Notes: a model not told the origin generated them from the letters alone. A DNA stretch of 64,000 bases from Jaapia argillacea MUCL 33604 (GCA_000697665.1 KL197710.1:691425-755424), one strand, 5' to 3'; counted from the stretch's first letter, positions 47,694 to 60,228 are shown. Numbers and translations: made by a program.

Positions 47694-50361
47694 TCATGAA
47701 TCAAAGAATACGGAGAACGACTTTGATTTGGAGCGTCGTGGACTGGTGGATTCGTCGCGTTTATAGGCCATAGTCTGATTCGCAGGTCCTGAGCTCTCCC
47801 ATTGTTTACACAACGAAGAGATATTGGGATGACTCGAGTTACATCTCCGAATCGAGGGTTTCGGAGCTCGAATGGTAGAGGATGTCATATTCAGGGCAGG
47901 GACGTGAAGATGCGGATGGGGAACATGTGGCATTGTTCGTTGATGCTGTTCATTATCGTTCGTCCATTGAGATGTCTGATGTGCGGAAGGTGTGAGTGAG
48001 TGAGGTCTCGCAGCCTTGTCGGTGAGGAACGACAGTGCTGAGCCAATCCGTTGTAACCGGTCCTTTGTCGGAGTCTTCCTACCATCTCGGATGGACGTTG
48101 GCCGGCGTCGAAGCTGGGGTAGAGGGGCTCGTCGTGTTTCTTCTTCGTCTTCGTCATCGGTAACAGGTGGTGAAGGCCAAGGTGTTGAAGAAGGTGAGGG
48201 AGTGTCCACCTGGCCCCAACTCGGATCTTCTTGTTTTGACCCTTGACTGCCGTCTTCGTCGTTCTGGGAGGACTCCGACTCCATGCCAGATTCAATGGAT
48301 TCCGACTCAAGACCATCGCCAGACACCATTCGAGACTTTTCATTGACGATCTCGTGCTCCATCTCTGCTTCGGTTTCCCCACCGAGGACTTGTGGGGAGT
48401 GGACCTGATAGACGGGGAGGACGTTTCGGACAAAGTCCCGACATGAAAGGAAGGATTTGCGAGCGGCGTCAAGGAAGGGCATCGCCTGGAAAACGTGGAC
48501 CTAGTCGAACGTGGATTAACAAACAAGCTTGACACTTGTCAAGGGCGATTCAACTCACAGCATCTTCATACAACTCATGCCGGACTTCCACGCCAGCCAA
48601 CGTAGCCTTATGCGCCAAAAGGGTGATCTCATCCCTCAATACCTCTGCATCTCCGGAAGTGATGAGCAAAGGAGGTAATCCCTTGAGATCGCCAAACAAC
48701 GGGCTGGCATATGGATGGGTGAGATACTTCTCCATATGTTCTCCAAGGTAGCACGCGACTGGATCAAGATGATCTCCAGAAACTGGTTTAGGGACGATAT
48801 CGAAAGCGGAGTTGCTGTCCCAGGAGTCGCAGCTCATAGTGAGGTCTGCATAGGTAAAATTCCCTGACTTTAGTGAAACCTTCAAGGGACAACGCTGGAC
48901 CACTCACCGACCCAGGGAGAGAACAACATAGCAGCGGCAGGCAAGGGGTAATCATTATCCCTTAGGTACATCAGCAAGGCAAGTGTCAACCCTCCACCGG
49001 CGCTATCTCCAGCGACAAGGATGTTCTCAGGCGGGATGTGGAGATCATCGACCAGCCTGAAGTACGCTGAGACGGCGTCATGCAAAGGGCCCGGGAATCG
49101 TGTCTCGGGGGCCAGGCGGTAGTCGACAGCTACGGTGGGATTAATCAAGATGTGAATGGGATGGAGTTGCGATAACGTACCGAAAATTCGAGTATCGCAG
49201 TACTTAGATAGTGGTATAGTTAACAGTCGGTGCGTGGCGGCACTAAATAAATAATATGCTCCTGGGAAGCCAACTTTGTCAAAACCAAGGTATATGCGTC
49301 AGTATCGGGCAGAAACTTACCGCCATGCAGATATAATACAACTCTCTCCTTCCGCTTTGGTTGTTTTGCTTTAGGATCGTCCCCTTTTGGCGTACCAAGA
49401 GAGTTCAGAACTTGATTAGAGGATTTCCACTCTGATTGCAATCGTTTCCACAGCTTCTTGCCTACGATCCATTCTCCCGATAGCTCCCTCGTACCGGTTT
49501 CAAGAGCATCAAATTCCGAGAGGATCCCACGGAGGCTACGTCTCTTGACACGGAAAGTTACAGGAGTGATGAGCGCATCCGACGGGAGTGGCGCCATGCC
49601 ACCGATACTCATCAACATTCGGATCGTCGCCTACATAGAGTGGTCGGTCAGCCTGCATTGATCTGGGACGATTGAGTTTGAGTTCCTTACAATGTCCACA
49701 AGTTGCGAGTGCTGGGCAGCATTACGCATAATAGTCGTCAACAGCGTCATTTCGATACCCCATGTCTTCCTGCGTGGTCCCCATACATGATGATAGACGA
49801 CTTCAGTTGCCACCTCGGTAGCTGTAAGGGATGAGAAGGTATTTGTCAGAACTCTGATTGAAAAAACATATGCCCACTCAAAGGCCCAGCAGTGACGCAA
49901 GAGGAGAATGAAAAGAAGACGATGGAAAAATAGATGGGCAGGAACGAGGAAACGATCTCGTACAGACGCCGATGATGATCGTGAAACACGTCTTCAAATT
50001 ACCCCGCACTTGCACCGCAAGGGACAAGACAGTCCAGAAAGGGATGGTTACCCCGTTTATCCAGCTCTCCTTGCATCCTCCGCCACGACGACCCTTGCAA
50101 GACCCAAGCTCAGATGTTGGACTCACCCTTGGCTGCTGCAAAGGCACCGTATTTCCAGATGTCCCAAAGCCTGACAGGTTGTCTCTCCTGCTGGTTCACA
50201 CTGGGATCAACTCTTGCGGAGGGGGGGGGGACGCCAGGAGCCTCGTAGTGGCGTAACAACGCAGACATTGAACTCTTTCGCTTGAGGTTGTCTGTGTCCG
50301 AGCTAGAGCCCAAGTCTTCGACGGTAGACCCACCAAAGGGCCACGGCAGGGAGATGGCCAT
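47694..50361 (-). CDS. HSL-type alpha/beta-hydrolase with long C-terminal extension
   Basis: Start MAISLPWPFGGSTVEDLGSS at 50361. The core is rebuilt across introns: VVLYLHGG-AYYLFSAATHRL (oxyanion HGG), FAVDYRLAPETRFPGPLHDA, ILVAGDSAGGGLTLALLMYL (nucleophile Ser in GDSAG), ITSGDAEVLRDEI (acid Asp) and LYEDAVHVFQAMPF (catalytic His). This is the hormone-sensitive-lipase/alpha-beta-hydrolase-3 family; likely a carboxylesterase or lipase. After the domain come about 230 disordered, Ser/Pro/Glu-rich residues ending SPRRSKSKSFSVFFDS, unusual for the family and possibly regulatory. A run of 10 C in the coding strand (50221-50230) encodes part of VPPPS and is prone to indels. Confidence 0.85.
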
Positions 50362-50978
50362 GGCAGCTAGGAAACCAGGAAAAGTCTGGACGTGTTTGGA
50401 GGGCCTCCTAGCGAGAGCAGAGTAATTATATGGACAATAGATCGTCTAGGTGCTGTATAAGGACAAAGATGGCGACGGGGAGAGAGACAGAGCCATCAGC
50501 TTTGGGCAATTGAGAGAAAAGAGGATGGGGAACAAATGGACAGATATAATATATCTGAGGCTCATACGCCCGAATGGGGGATGGGCGTCACATGGAATTA
50601 TGACCTCGTAACAGCACCCACGTCAAATGCAGACCCAAAAATCGTCACAATTGCTTCTCTCGCCACTCGGAGCCACCTCGGTCCTTCCAGCCCAATTTCA
50701 TCTCCGTGCACTGGCCAATCATCTCGAATCACATTCCCCATAGGCTACCGCCCATCCAACCCACCCATCTCAAGCATCCCACCGTTGTCTGCCTTCACAA
50801 AAATACAGGGGTTGCATAGGAGCCCTTCCAAGTATATCGGCTCATTACATGTCCACTCAAAGAAGCTGTGGAGAATCGGCATAACCTGTGTCCTTCCGAC
50901 TACGTATAGCAGTGCCCTTAGCTCCGAGATCTCCAAGGACCGAATCCCGTTGGATCACCGGTCATGGGACTACCTTTC
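50362..50978. other. Intergenic region, hydrolase 5' side
   Basis: About 620 nt between the hydrolase start and the MetAP2 stop. A plus-strand frame (50536-50985) has no domain and runs against MetAP2. No RNA gene or repeat noted. Confidence 0.4.
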
Positions 50979-52959
50979 TCAGTAATCTTCACCCCGGCTG
51001 ACCACTTCCTTCACAGTCGGCCGTAACAAGATGGTGTGTTCCTACATATCGATGGTTTCAGCAAACACATCGTGCCAGAGGTGAGAAGTGCCTACAAATT
51101 GTGCCGTCATAGACCCGCGTGCATCGCAAAGCGGAGGGTATTCTTGCACGATTCCCTGAGCTACCAGGTTGTTGAGCTACGGTCAAAACGCATCAGAATT
51201 CACTGCGAAAAGTATCCAATCTCAGAGACAACGCACAGCCAGAAGGTACCTGCTTTCACCGGCGCGGTCCAGATACCTCCGGCACCACGGCAAAGAACCA
51301 AAGTTTTTGTTGATAGACTTCAGCAACGATTTGGCAGAGTTCAGTCTGCAGGTCAAGTTCAAAATCGATAAGGTTCCAGGGCCGGGGGAGAAGCGAACAA
51401 AAAAAAACACGTACTTCAACGCAACATTCGGTGCGTCCACCTTTCGAGCATAATGCGAAACTTCGCCCTACAAAACGGACCGTTAGTTCAAATTTCAAAA
51501 CAAAAGCCAATAACGGCACGGATGCACTTACGCCCTCCACGACCCTACCGCGCCCCGTCGACCCAAAAGTCTCGATAGCAAAATATTCCCCCTCCTCCAT
51601 CTTTGTCTGGTCATTATTCTTAACCAATAAGATCGACTTGCCTCCGTGGATCTGATATGGATTGATAGAATGCCCACTCAAATTCTCAATGGCTTTAACT
51701 ATAAAGCAAAAAAATTTCAGCCTCACTCCGTCTCATTGTAAATAGGACAGGGACATGTGCTGACCAGGAATGAGCTTCCCCCCAACCTCCACTTCGTAGG
51801 ATTCCATAGTCTCTTGGATGGCCGCACCGATCTCTCCTAAACGTGCATCGATACCAGCTTCCTGTGATGGCATGTGAAAATGAAGAGATCGTCAGGAGGT
51901 CAATTGTAAAGTCGCCGAGAAGGGTCAAATTGCGAGGTGATCGGTTTATGCACGGAGAGAGAGAAGGTGCACGTGGGAAGAAAGGGTGGTACATACGCGG
52001 ACACCTGTATTGGTGGCAGCCTGGACAGCTTCGAGTAACTTGTCATACGTCGGCTCGAAATTGATAGTGAAAGCAGAGTCCAATATGCGGCCCTTTACAT
52101 GGACGCCGAAGTCCACTTTCAGCACGTCCCCTTTCTGTAAAACTGATTCCGACAAAAGTTCAATCAGCAATCCGATTCGTGGGGATCATAATTCACCAAC
52201 CACCAAAGAGGCAGAGGGGAAACAAGGGGAAACAACAGACATACCAGTAGTATCGCCGGCGTTGGGTGTATAATGCGCTGCACAATTATTCAAACTAACA
52301 CCCGTCGGGAAACCAACCCCGCTCTCCAATCCATTCTCCTCGACAAGCGCTCTCGTACCAGCTTCTATGTTTTCTGCAATGTCAAACATGGTCATGCCAG
52401 GTTGGATCATCTTTCGAGCATATTTTCGAACTTGACGGTGTACTTCTGCCGCTCTGCGGATGTTTTGATAGGTGATTTCGGGGTCTTCGAGAGCGAGACG
52501 TTCGTCGTAGCGCTTTTCTTCGGAGGTGGTGCGCCAGGCATTGCTGTGGGACGAGGGAGGGCTTCGTGAGCATGGGACAGGGTAGGTGGGGGTGACAAAA
52601 GAAGGACGATACCCACTCGTCTTTGTACGGTTGAATTTCACCCTCTGGATAAATCCCATCTGGGAAGAATTTGGAGAGGCCAATCCGAGGAGGGTCGCTC
52701 TGTACATGCTCAGCCTTCTTCTTCTTCGGCTTTTTCTTCTTTTTCTTCTTCTTACCCTCTCCTAAAGTCGAGTTAAGTCCTCTTTGATCCTCGCGGGAGC
52801 CCAAGAAAAACAGGACGTACCACCTGCACCATGTCCGTTCACACCGTCCTCCTCGACTTCATCATGTTCGTTATCCTCATCGCCATCAACATGTGAGTCA
52901 GGCGGAGGGGTGGACGTGACCACTTTGTGCCCATTCGTAGCGGGCGCAGCCTCAGACAT
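50979..52959 (-). CDS. MAP2: Methionine aminopeptidase 2
   Basis: Start [20 protein letters not shown], an acidic stretch, then a Lys block ([15 protein letters not shown]), the usual ribosome-linked N-terminus. Core: [40 protein letters not shown] (His), [20 protein letters not shown] (two metal Asp), [15 protein letters not shown] (His), [13 protein letters not shown] (Glu), VDAPNVALK, then the end [20 protein letters not shown] and, after the last intron, [14 protein letters not shown] with the final metal Glu. All five metal ligands are present. It removes initiator methionine from nascent proteins in the cytosol and is the fumagillin target class. Confidence 0.93.
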
Positions 52960-53480
52960 TCTTGCCGCTTGCGATGATGAGAGTTTCCAGCAAAAGACTG
53001 ACGACCCGACGTTTCGGTATTGATAAACAACATCATGTGTATGGTTCATGCGCACCCCCTTGTGGTTACTCAACCTAGCTCAGGTCTGCTCCACACTAGA
53101 TTCATTGTCGCAGCAGATGTCAAACGATTCCAGAGATAGGATAGGACATGGAGGATGGGCCGTAGATCAATGTAGATCCTCTGCTTCATTAGCGGGTATC
53201 GCGCCGTTCCGGTGCTACATGGCAGGAATCAGCAAACTTTGCCAATAACTTTGCACATTTATCTGACCATCGTTTCTGTGATGGGTATACAAACGATCTG
53301 CTACAACTTACAAGCCAACTACGAAACAGATATTTTCTGAAGGAGATCTCGCCCATTGTCGACGGAGGAGGCCCTCATTGGTGCGGTAAAAGCCGAATGT
53401 CGGCATGTCGGCATTGAGACCCCGAATGTCAGCCCCGTCACGTATACGCTCTCCCCTGCTCTTGTACCTGCTGAAGCAAA
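52960..53480. other. Divergent intergenic region MAP2/GOS1
   Basis: About 520 nt holding both promoters. A short tandem (TGTCGGCATGTCGGCATTGA) lies at 53398-53417. No gene seen. Confidence 0.45.
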
Positions 53481-54452
53481 ATGTCGACCTACGAATCTCT
53501 ACATCGACAGTGCCAGACTCTGGAATCATTATTCGACGTCAAACTAACCTCTTACTCAAGACTAGCGTCGACGATTGGGACTCCGTCTGATGTCGAGTCA
53601 AATGGGTCCAGCGAACGGTGGAGGGATCTCGAGAATGAAGTTGGGGATTTATTGGAGAAGGTAAGTCACCTATCCTCTTGGAGGTCAGAAGAATGCTTCC
53701 TGACTCCTTCCGGGTTTTGTCCTGCGTGGTGAACAGTTAGGAGAGACCAACGACCAACTATCCGCGCTTATGCAGGGTGCTACCAATACTCTCTCCCCAT
53801 CCATGACGAGAACGGTTCAAAGACATCGAGAGATCTATAATGACTATGATAGAGAGTTTCGGCGAACAAAGGTGAGTAGATGTTCCCCTTCTACTCCGAA
53901 TGGTCCTGACGAATGCTGCTGTGATAGACCAATGTGAAGCATGCGTTAGATCAAGCTAACCTATTAAGTGGGGTGCGCAATGATATCGAGTAAGCCACAT
54001 CCTTCTGTGTGTTCGCTCTTGGAAACACTCCTGACGGGAAGATTGTAGCGCATACAAATCGTCAGCTGCAGACTCCCTTCTTGCCGAACGAGGTCGAATA
54101 GATAGCTCTCATCGGATGACTGATGAGCTTCTCGAGTACGTGTTCTCTCCCATATTTCATGACATCCTCACTGAGCCTTCAACCCTCGTAGTCAAGCATA
54201 TGAGACACGAGCGGAGTTTTCTCGACAGCGAACGTCCTTGAACAGTATCAATGCTCGTATGGTTGGAGTGATCAGTAGGTTTTCCTGCATTCCATATCTC
54301 CTGGACACATCCTCACACCTCCACTCGCAGACACGATACCAGGCATCAACAACCTTCTCTCCATGATCAAAACACGGAGGCGGCGAGACGCGGTTATCCT
54401 CGGCGTTGTTATCGGCTGTTGCATCATTTTACTCATGACCTATATATTCTGA
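53481..54452 (+). CDS. GOS1: Golgi v-SNARE GOS1 (GOSR1/GS28)
   Basis: Start MSTYESLHRQCQTLESLFDV, then WRDLENEVGDLLEK, LGETNDQLSALMQGA, HREIYNDYDREFRRTK, TNVKHALDQANLLSGVRNDI, DAYKSSAADSLLAERGRIDS, a SNARE helix around HRMTDELLDQAYETRAEFSR to NARMVGVINTIPGIN, and a C-terminal anchor RRRRDAVILGVVIGCCIILL. The central SNARE layer residue is Gln (Qb type), as expected. It mediates transport into and within the Golgi. Six introns, each about 50-60 nt, join in frame. Confidence 0.9.
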
Positions 54453-54580
54453 CGATGGCAACCTGCTGACTTGGGACGCGGGGATTATGGACAATTTGTT
54501 AGTACATGTATTCGTCATTTCTATAATACACAGCACTATTTGGATACAGCTGAATCCGATGTCGAATACTCGGGGTGCCA

Positions 54581-55861
54581 TTATGATCCGCCAACCTCGA
54601 TATCAATCGTACCTTCGTTCGTTGTATTCGTCTCGACCTTCGCATTCGCGAGCTTCGACTTGACGATCCGATCCTTCTTCTTACTCTTCTTCGAAAAATG
54701 GTTCCCCCTCTGAAACAGCTTCCAATTCTCCTCAAGCCTCTTTACTACTCCCCAGCTTTCCTGCTGTTCAGCGGTCCCTTCTCCCCCCTCCCCGTAGTCC
54801 CAGAACTCTTCTACCCTCCACCCTTTGACACTTGCAACGATCTTGACCATGTCCCATGTATGCTGAGTGCAGAGATCGACGATATGAATGTCAGATTCAA
54901 CGAGGATGCGGTTTGGTGAGCAGGTGGCAATCAGAGTAGTATGGGCTGGGGAGCGGCTATTGATGACAGTCGACAGAGAGAGAAATACATTGGAGTGGAT
55001 TTTCTGCACCTGAAAGTTAACCAAGGACCAGCGATTGTGTACACAAACTCGCCTCGATGCCTTTCCAAGTCTCAGGGCTGACCCCGCAACTATGCATATC
55101 GATACTGATCGCCTCCCACTTCTCGCCCCACTTGTCTTTCACCTTCTTGAAGGTCTCGAGGGTCGATTGTTGAGCCTTCACGCTATGAACACTCACATTC
55201 CTCTTCAGCTCCACGGCCAAATCGAATTGCCTTTCCAAAATCACCTGTTGATGTTGGATGGGGATGGTAAAAGGTGACAACACACGTGAGTGTGCAGATC
55301 CTGTTGGGGAGTGGAAAGGAACGCGAGCAGAACGATCCAAGCCGACTTCGCCGAGCATTGCGTTGGGGAATGACAGCAGGTTTTGACGGAGGGTCGAGAG
55401 GATTTCTTGGACAGGGACGGGATCTGGAAGGGTTTCAAGGAGGTGATGGAGAGCTGTTACGTGGGTTGGGTCGTGTGCAACCGAAGATGGGAGGAAGAGG
55501 GATGTATAGTGGTCTTCTTTGGAGGATGGTGGGTTGGCAAGTGATATCAAATGGGTGAACCATGGATGATATCCTGTACATCCCCATAGATGTGACACCC
55601 ATCGAGACAAACGAAATGGATGGAGAGCTCACCAAAACATGGAATTACTTTCTCTGGGTACGCGGTTGCGAGGTCAGCTACCTTTGATTGGTCTGAGCCT
55701 CGAGTTGCCATCGCACATATCTTGATGGGCAATCTGTCCATAGACACAGGGGGTATTTCTGAGTCTGTGGGATGACAGTGAACATCGATTACATGTCGGA
55801 GGACTGCAGGAGAGGGTAGGGTGTCAGCCTGGTAGACGGTCTCTGATGAAGGCTCAGTCAT
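54581..55861 (-). CDS. TatD/Scn1-type metal-dependent hydrolase, copy 1
   Basis: Three exons. LRHVIDVHCHPTDSE has the HxH metal ligands. VIPCFG splices to YHPWFTHLISLANPPSSKED. AMLGEVGLDRSARVPF gives the catalytic Glu, SIDMHSCGVSPETWKG a His, and ILVESDIHIVDLC the last Asp/His. The tail is basic and disordered. This is the fungal Cut9-interacting Scn1 branch of the TatD nuclease family. It lies 211 nt from a similar second copy on the same strand, so a tandem duplication is evident. The second intron (55052-55010) has a GC donor, whereas the homologous intron of copy 2 has GT. Confidence 0.85.
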
Positions 55862-56072
55862 GGTCGCAAGAGTGAGGGAGCGTCTTTTGGTGTCGGACTC
55901 CTTGACGTTGGAGCCAACGGTGACACTTGAAGACAGCTGATGAGGTGGAGGTTGACGTCGTTTTCTTCGAGATCCAGTTCTCCGAAGATATGTTGCAAAA
56001 ACGTGGAGCTCATCGACATGCCCTCCTGTAAGACATGCCAGTTCGCGTTCTGTTCTCTGAGCTCGACTGTAC

Positions 56073-57361
56073 CTACACTGACTCCTCTACAGATTCGACA
56101 ATGTTGTTCAGATGCTCTGTGGATTCCGTCATCCCTTGTTCATAGGCGGGCTTCACACTTGATCCTTTTCCCTTTCGACTCCTCTTCTTCCGAGCTATCT
56201 TCTTCGAGAAATGGTCACCACGTGGGAAAAGATTCCAGTTTTCTTCCAGTCGCCTGACCACTCCCCATTCTACCTGCACTTCTGACCCTTGATCATAGTC
56301 CCAAGAATCCTCGACCCGCCAACCTTTCACACTCGCGACAATCTTCACCATATCCCAAGTCCGCTCGGTACAAAGGTCGATGCGGTGGATGTCGGATTCG
56401 ACCAGGATACGGTTAGGAGAGCAAGTCGATATCAAACCGATATGAGCTGATGAACGGCAGTTGATCCCGGTTGAGAGAGAGAGGAACACGTTCGGATGGT
56501 CCTTCTTCTCACATCCGTCAGTAACGAAACAGCATGTCCAGACAACTGACCACTCACTTCGATCCGTTTCCAGGTTTCAGCGCTGACTCCACAACTATGC
56601 AAATCGGCACTAATAGCATCCCATTTCTCATTCCACTTGTCTTTCATCTTCCGGAAAACCTCGAGTGTCGTTTGTTGAGCTTGCACGCTGTGTATACTCA
56701 CGTTCCTCTTCAACTCGATGGCTAGATCCAGCTGCTGTTCTAATATCTCCCTCTGATGTTCGATAGGAATCGTAAAAGGTGACAAGCCGCGGGGATATGA
56801 CGACGTCGCAGATGCAGGGAAAGGAACACGTGCAGAACGATCCAAACCGACTTCGCCCAACATAGCACCAGGAAATTCCATAAGATTTTCGCGAAGGTTG
56901 CTTAGAATGTACTGGAGAGGTACAGGGTCGGGGAGACCTTCGAGGAGACGGCAGAGAGCTGATACATGAGTCGGGTCAGGTGCCGATGAGGACAGGAGGA
57001 ACAACGAGGTATAGTGCTCTTCTTTCGGGGGCGGAGGAGATTTGAGCGAGATTAAGTGAGTCCACCATGGATGACGACCTAATGAACGTTGACATGAGAT
57101 AGCCAGTGAAATGAAGGGGAATAACCCACCGAAGCCGGGAATGACCTTGTCGGGATAGTTGGTAGCCAGCTCTGCTACCTTTGATTGATCAATGTCTCGG
57201 GTCGCCATGGCACATATCTTGATATGCAGTTTGTCCATAGACGCAGATGACACCTCGGATTCTGCGGGATGACAATGAACATCGACGACATGCTGGAGGA
57301 CGGCGAGAGGCGGGAGGGAGCCCGCTCGTCGAGGGGAATTGTTTGATGGAAGATCGCTCAT
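56073..57361 (-). CDS. TatD/Scn1-type metal-dependent hydrolase, copy 2
   Basis: Same three-exon design as copy 1 and clearly homologous throughout: LQHVVDVHCHPAESE, KVIPGFG-RHPWWTHLISLKS, AMLGEVGLDRSARVPF, SADLHSCGVSAETWKRIE, then KKDHPNVFLSLSTGINCRSS and ILVESDIHRIDLC. All likely metal ligands are kept. It has Arg where copy 1 has Tyr in the G-Y-H-P-W segment. The C-terminal tails differ most (RKKRSRKGKGSSVK here). Both copies look intact, so this is a duplication with divergence rather than one gene and one relic. The biological substrate is unknown. Confidence 0.85.
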
Positions 57362-57872
57362 TGCTATGATTGTGAAGCATCCTTGAGAGTGGACTTGCTA
57401 GGAGGGACTTGATATTGTGTGGATTTGCATCTATATAGGCGAGTCGAGTCGAGTCATCGAAACCGCGATGACTCCGGAGATCTCAGGCCCCAGCGTGCTT
57501 GAGTACGTGATGTCTAAGTGATGCCTATCTTCTGAAATGAAATCCTACATGGAATGATAGTCCTTGGTAGGTGGCTAAGGATTGCCTTGCGACAAGCACG
57601 TCAGAAAGTGAGGAAATGGTACAGTAGTAACGTCGATCTCACATAGCAAGGCAGGAGGGTAATGGGAGAGGACAGAGGCTTGAAGACGGCTGAAAAAAAC
57701 GGCTGGCTCGGATGTTTGTTGGGAGTTGCAGTGGCCGGAGGTCACAAGACCTCCAGTCGCGACGACCGTTCTGTCTACGTTCATGTTCAGATCCGTCCTT
57801 TACCGCAATACAAGGATAACCCAAACGATATCCACGAAAGATCATCGATATTTCTTTTCCTCTTCTGTCGCC
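57362..57872. other. Divergent intergenic region
   Basis: About 510 nt between copy 2 and TRM5. Short tandem GAGTC units lie at 57441-57455. Frames at 57575-57784 (-) and 57639-57878 (-) are domain-free. Confidence 0.4.
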
Positions 57873-59713
57873 ATGCATCGCTCTGTCAAACGCTCAAATG
57901 CCATTGATGCTTCCCCTCCAGCTCATCGAGAGATGAGAGATCGTCTGGACAAGACAGTCTTTCGGAAGACCATCCCAGTGCTTGCTGCTCGTGTACCCGC
58001 TTCAAAAACTGGGGTGATCTTGAGGGAAGATGCGATGAAAAGGTTGTCTCAAGTCCGCATTGTCCGAGTCAGAAAGTTGCTGACCCCCGCTATACAGGAG
58101 TTTCGTGGATCTGCCCAAGATCAAGAGTGTAATCCCAGACCCTGCCAATACTGACGGACGGCTTCTTCTCTTACGGGTGTCGGACGAATGTGAGTTGAGT
58201 TGCTCAGTCGTCTGGTTTGTATCGGAAAATTTCATGGCCCTGGAAGTTAGCTGATTTGCCCCAAGAGGCACGCGAATTCTTGAAGGCAGTTGCATCTGGA
58301 TATGTAACTCATAACTTGGAGTTGGATTACGACTATTGGACGGCAGGTTCGGACCTCCCATACTGCTTGCCACACGATCCGTAACTCTGGCCCAGATGAG
58401 ATTCTCCAGGCTATTTTACCGGAGGACCTATTAGATGGGTCACCCACAGGTTTTGCATGCACCGGCCATCTCGGTGAGTCGCCTCACGTCTCTGTCTGCA
58501 TTCTGCTTACATTCAATTGGATCAAGCGCATATGAATTTAAACGATGAATACCTTCCATTCAAGCACATAATCGGGCAAGTAATATTAGATGTGCGTCGC
58601 TTGTTGCGGTGAAGCTCTTTTATCTTCTCACGTGGCATTCGAAGCTAGAAAAACAAAGCCATCAGAACGGTTGTCAACAAGATTGAGACAATAGGGAACA
58701 AATTCAGAGTTTTCAAGATGGAGGTCATAGCAGGGGAACCAGACTATATTGTGGAACATGTTTGTCCATTTAGACCAGTTTGGTCACCGAAATGGCATCA
58801 GCTCATTTGTCTTCTTCGTCATAGCACGAATCTGGCTGCAAATTCACATTCGACTTCTCCCAAGTGTATTGGAATTCTCGTCTAGGATTTGAACACGATC
58901 GGATTGTCCAGCTTTTCAAACCCGAGGACGTTGTTGCGGATGTTTTTGCCGGTGTCGGTCCGTTCGCTATCCCAGCAGCGAAGAAGGGCTGCGCCATCTT
59001 TGCAAACGACCTGAATCCGAGCAGTTACGAGTACTTGGCGAAGAACATCGAAGATAACCGGGCAAGTCCTTCTGTGCCTATCTATCTGTCGGCAGAATAA
59101 AGATCTGATAATAATCTATGTCAATCAGGTTGGGGTTACATGTCGAGCTTCCTGTGAAGACGGACGGGACTTCATACGAGCCGTGGTCGTACGAGCCCTA
59201 GAAAATCCGTTCCCCGCCTACACCGGACCGAAAATCAGTAAACGACAGATCAAAGAGCAGCGCAAGGCCTCGTCAAGTCGTCCCGCAACACCAACATACG
59301 AACTTCCTCCCCGACAAGCGATATCTCAGTTTGTCATGAACCTTCCAGACTCTGCTATCGAGTTCCTCGACGCCTTCCGGGGTATCTTATCTTCAGCTTC
59401 CGTCCCCGAAGGTCGGGATTTGGCTGTGGTGTACAAGTCGATGCCCATGATTCACTGCCATTGTTTTACGAGAGAGCTGGAATTTGAAAAGGCCGAAGCT
59501 GACATTCGACAGGTGAGATGTTCCCATCACAAATCCCCATTGTGAATTCCTTTCTGACTTCACGGGGACTGGCTCTAGAGAGTGGAGGAGAAGTTGGGGT
59601 GTAGTCTGACGGACGCGGATGAGGTGTCCCTGCATCATGTGCGCTCTGTCGCGCCGAACAAGGATATGTATTGCATCAGCTTCAGGCTTCCCCAGCAGGT
59701 TGCATATTCGTGA
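57873..59713 (+). CDS. TRM5: tRNA (guanine37-N1)-methyltransferase TRM5
   Basis: Start [20 protein letters not shown]. Exons join to give [100 protein letters not shown], then SAM motif [32 protein letters not shown], and after a GC-AG intron [38 protein letters not shown] (the NLP motif) and IHCHCFTRE close the core, with [20 protein letters not shown] at the end. It makes m1G37 next to the anticodon and prevents frameshifting; the enzyme is found in the nucleus, cytosol and mitochondria. Ten or so short exons. Confidence 0.93.
59062..59128 (+). other. GC-AG intron in TRM5
   Basis: Exon …GATAACCGG is followed by GCAAGTCC, and the next exon starts GTTGGGGTTACATG after CAATCAG. No GT donor gives the same join, and the result N-R-V-G-V-T-C matches the family. 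GC donors with a strong GCAAGT context are the known minor class of U2 introns. Confidence 0.8.
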
Positions 59714-60228
59714 TTATGAACGTGCTTTTCGGTTAGATTTTGTTGCTCGGCTAGATTTGTTAGGAGGACCCCGGGCCCAAACCTGCCGATGACAGAATTG
59801 TCCATTTTTAGCGTTGTCGGTCTCCACTGGGGGCTGCTCGTCCGGTTTCGTCTCCACCAACCGCTTTTCGTCGTGAGGTTTCCAGCTTGAAGCATCTGGG
59901 TGTCTAACGATGTCATATGCAGCCCCGTGAATCTGCGCGGTGTGCGAAGCCGAGGAACATGCTCCAATTCGTTATGCTGTCGTCACCGTCTCTCGCTTCG
60001 CGGTGACCAAACGGAGTTGGATAGGAATTACGTAAGACCTGTTGGGCCGGTGGCCCTGCTGGCAGCGAAAACGGAGCTGTAGTATCGATTTTTTAATACC
60101 GCACTCGAGTGGGGCACCAAAAGACTACTAGACACCCTCTTATACCTCTCCTCCTTTAATCTTAGACCCTATTTTTCTCTTTCTCCTCCCTTTTCCATTC
60201 CACGCTGGTCCTCACTAGAACTGGCAAT
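59714..60228. other. Intergenic region between TRM5 and AGC1
   Basis: About 515 nt. A minus-strand frame of 110 codons (59635-59967) overlaps the TRM5 end and shows no domain. C/T-rich sequence at 60150-60210 is the likely AGC1 leader. Confidence 0.4.

Noticed and set aside
53398-53417. Short tandem TGTCGGCA
   Set aside because: Only two partial units; too short to call a repeat element.
59635-59967. 110-codon minus-strand ORF after TRM5
   Set aside because: It overlaps the conserved TRM5 end in antisense and has no domain.
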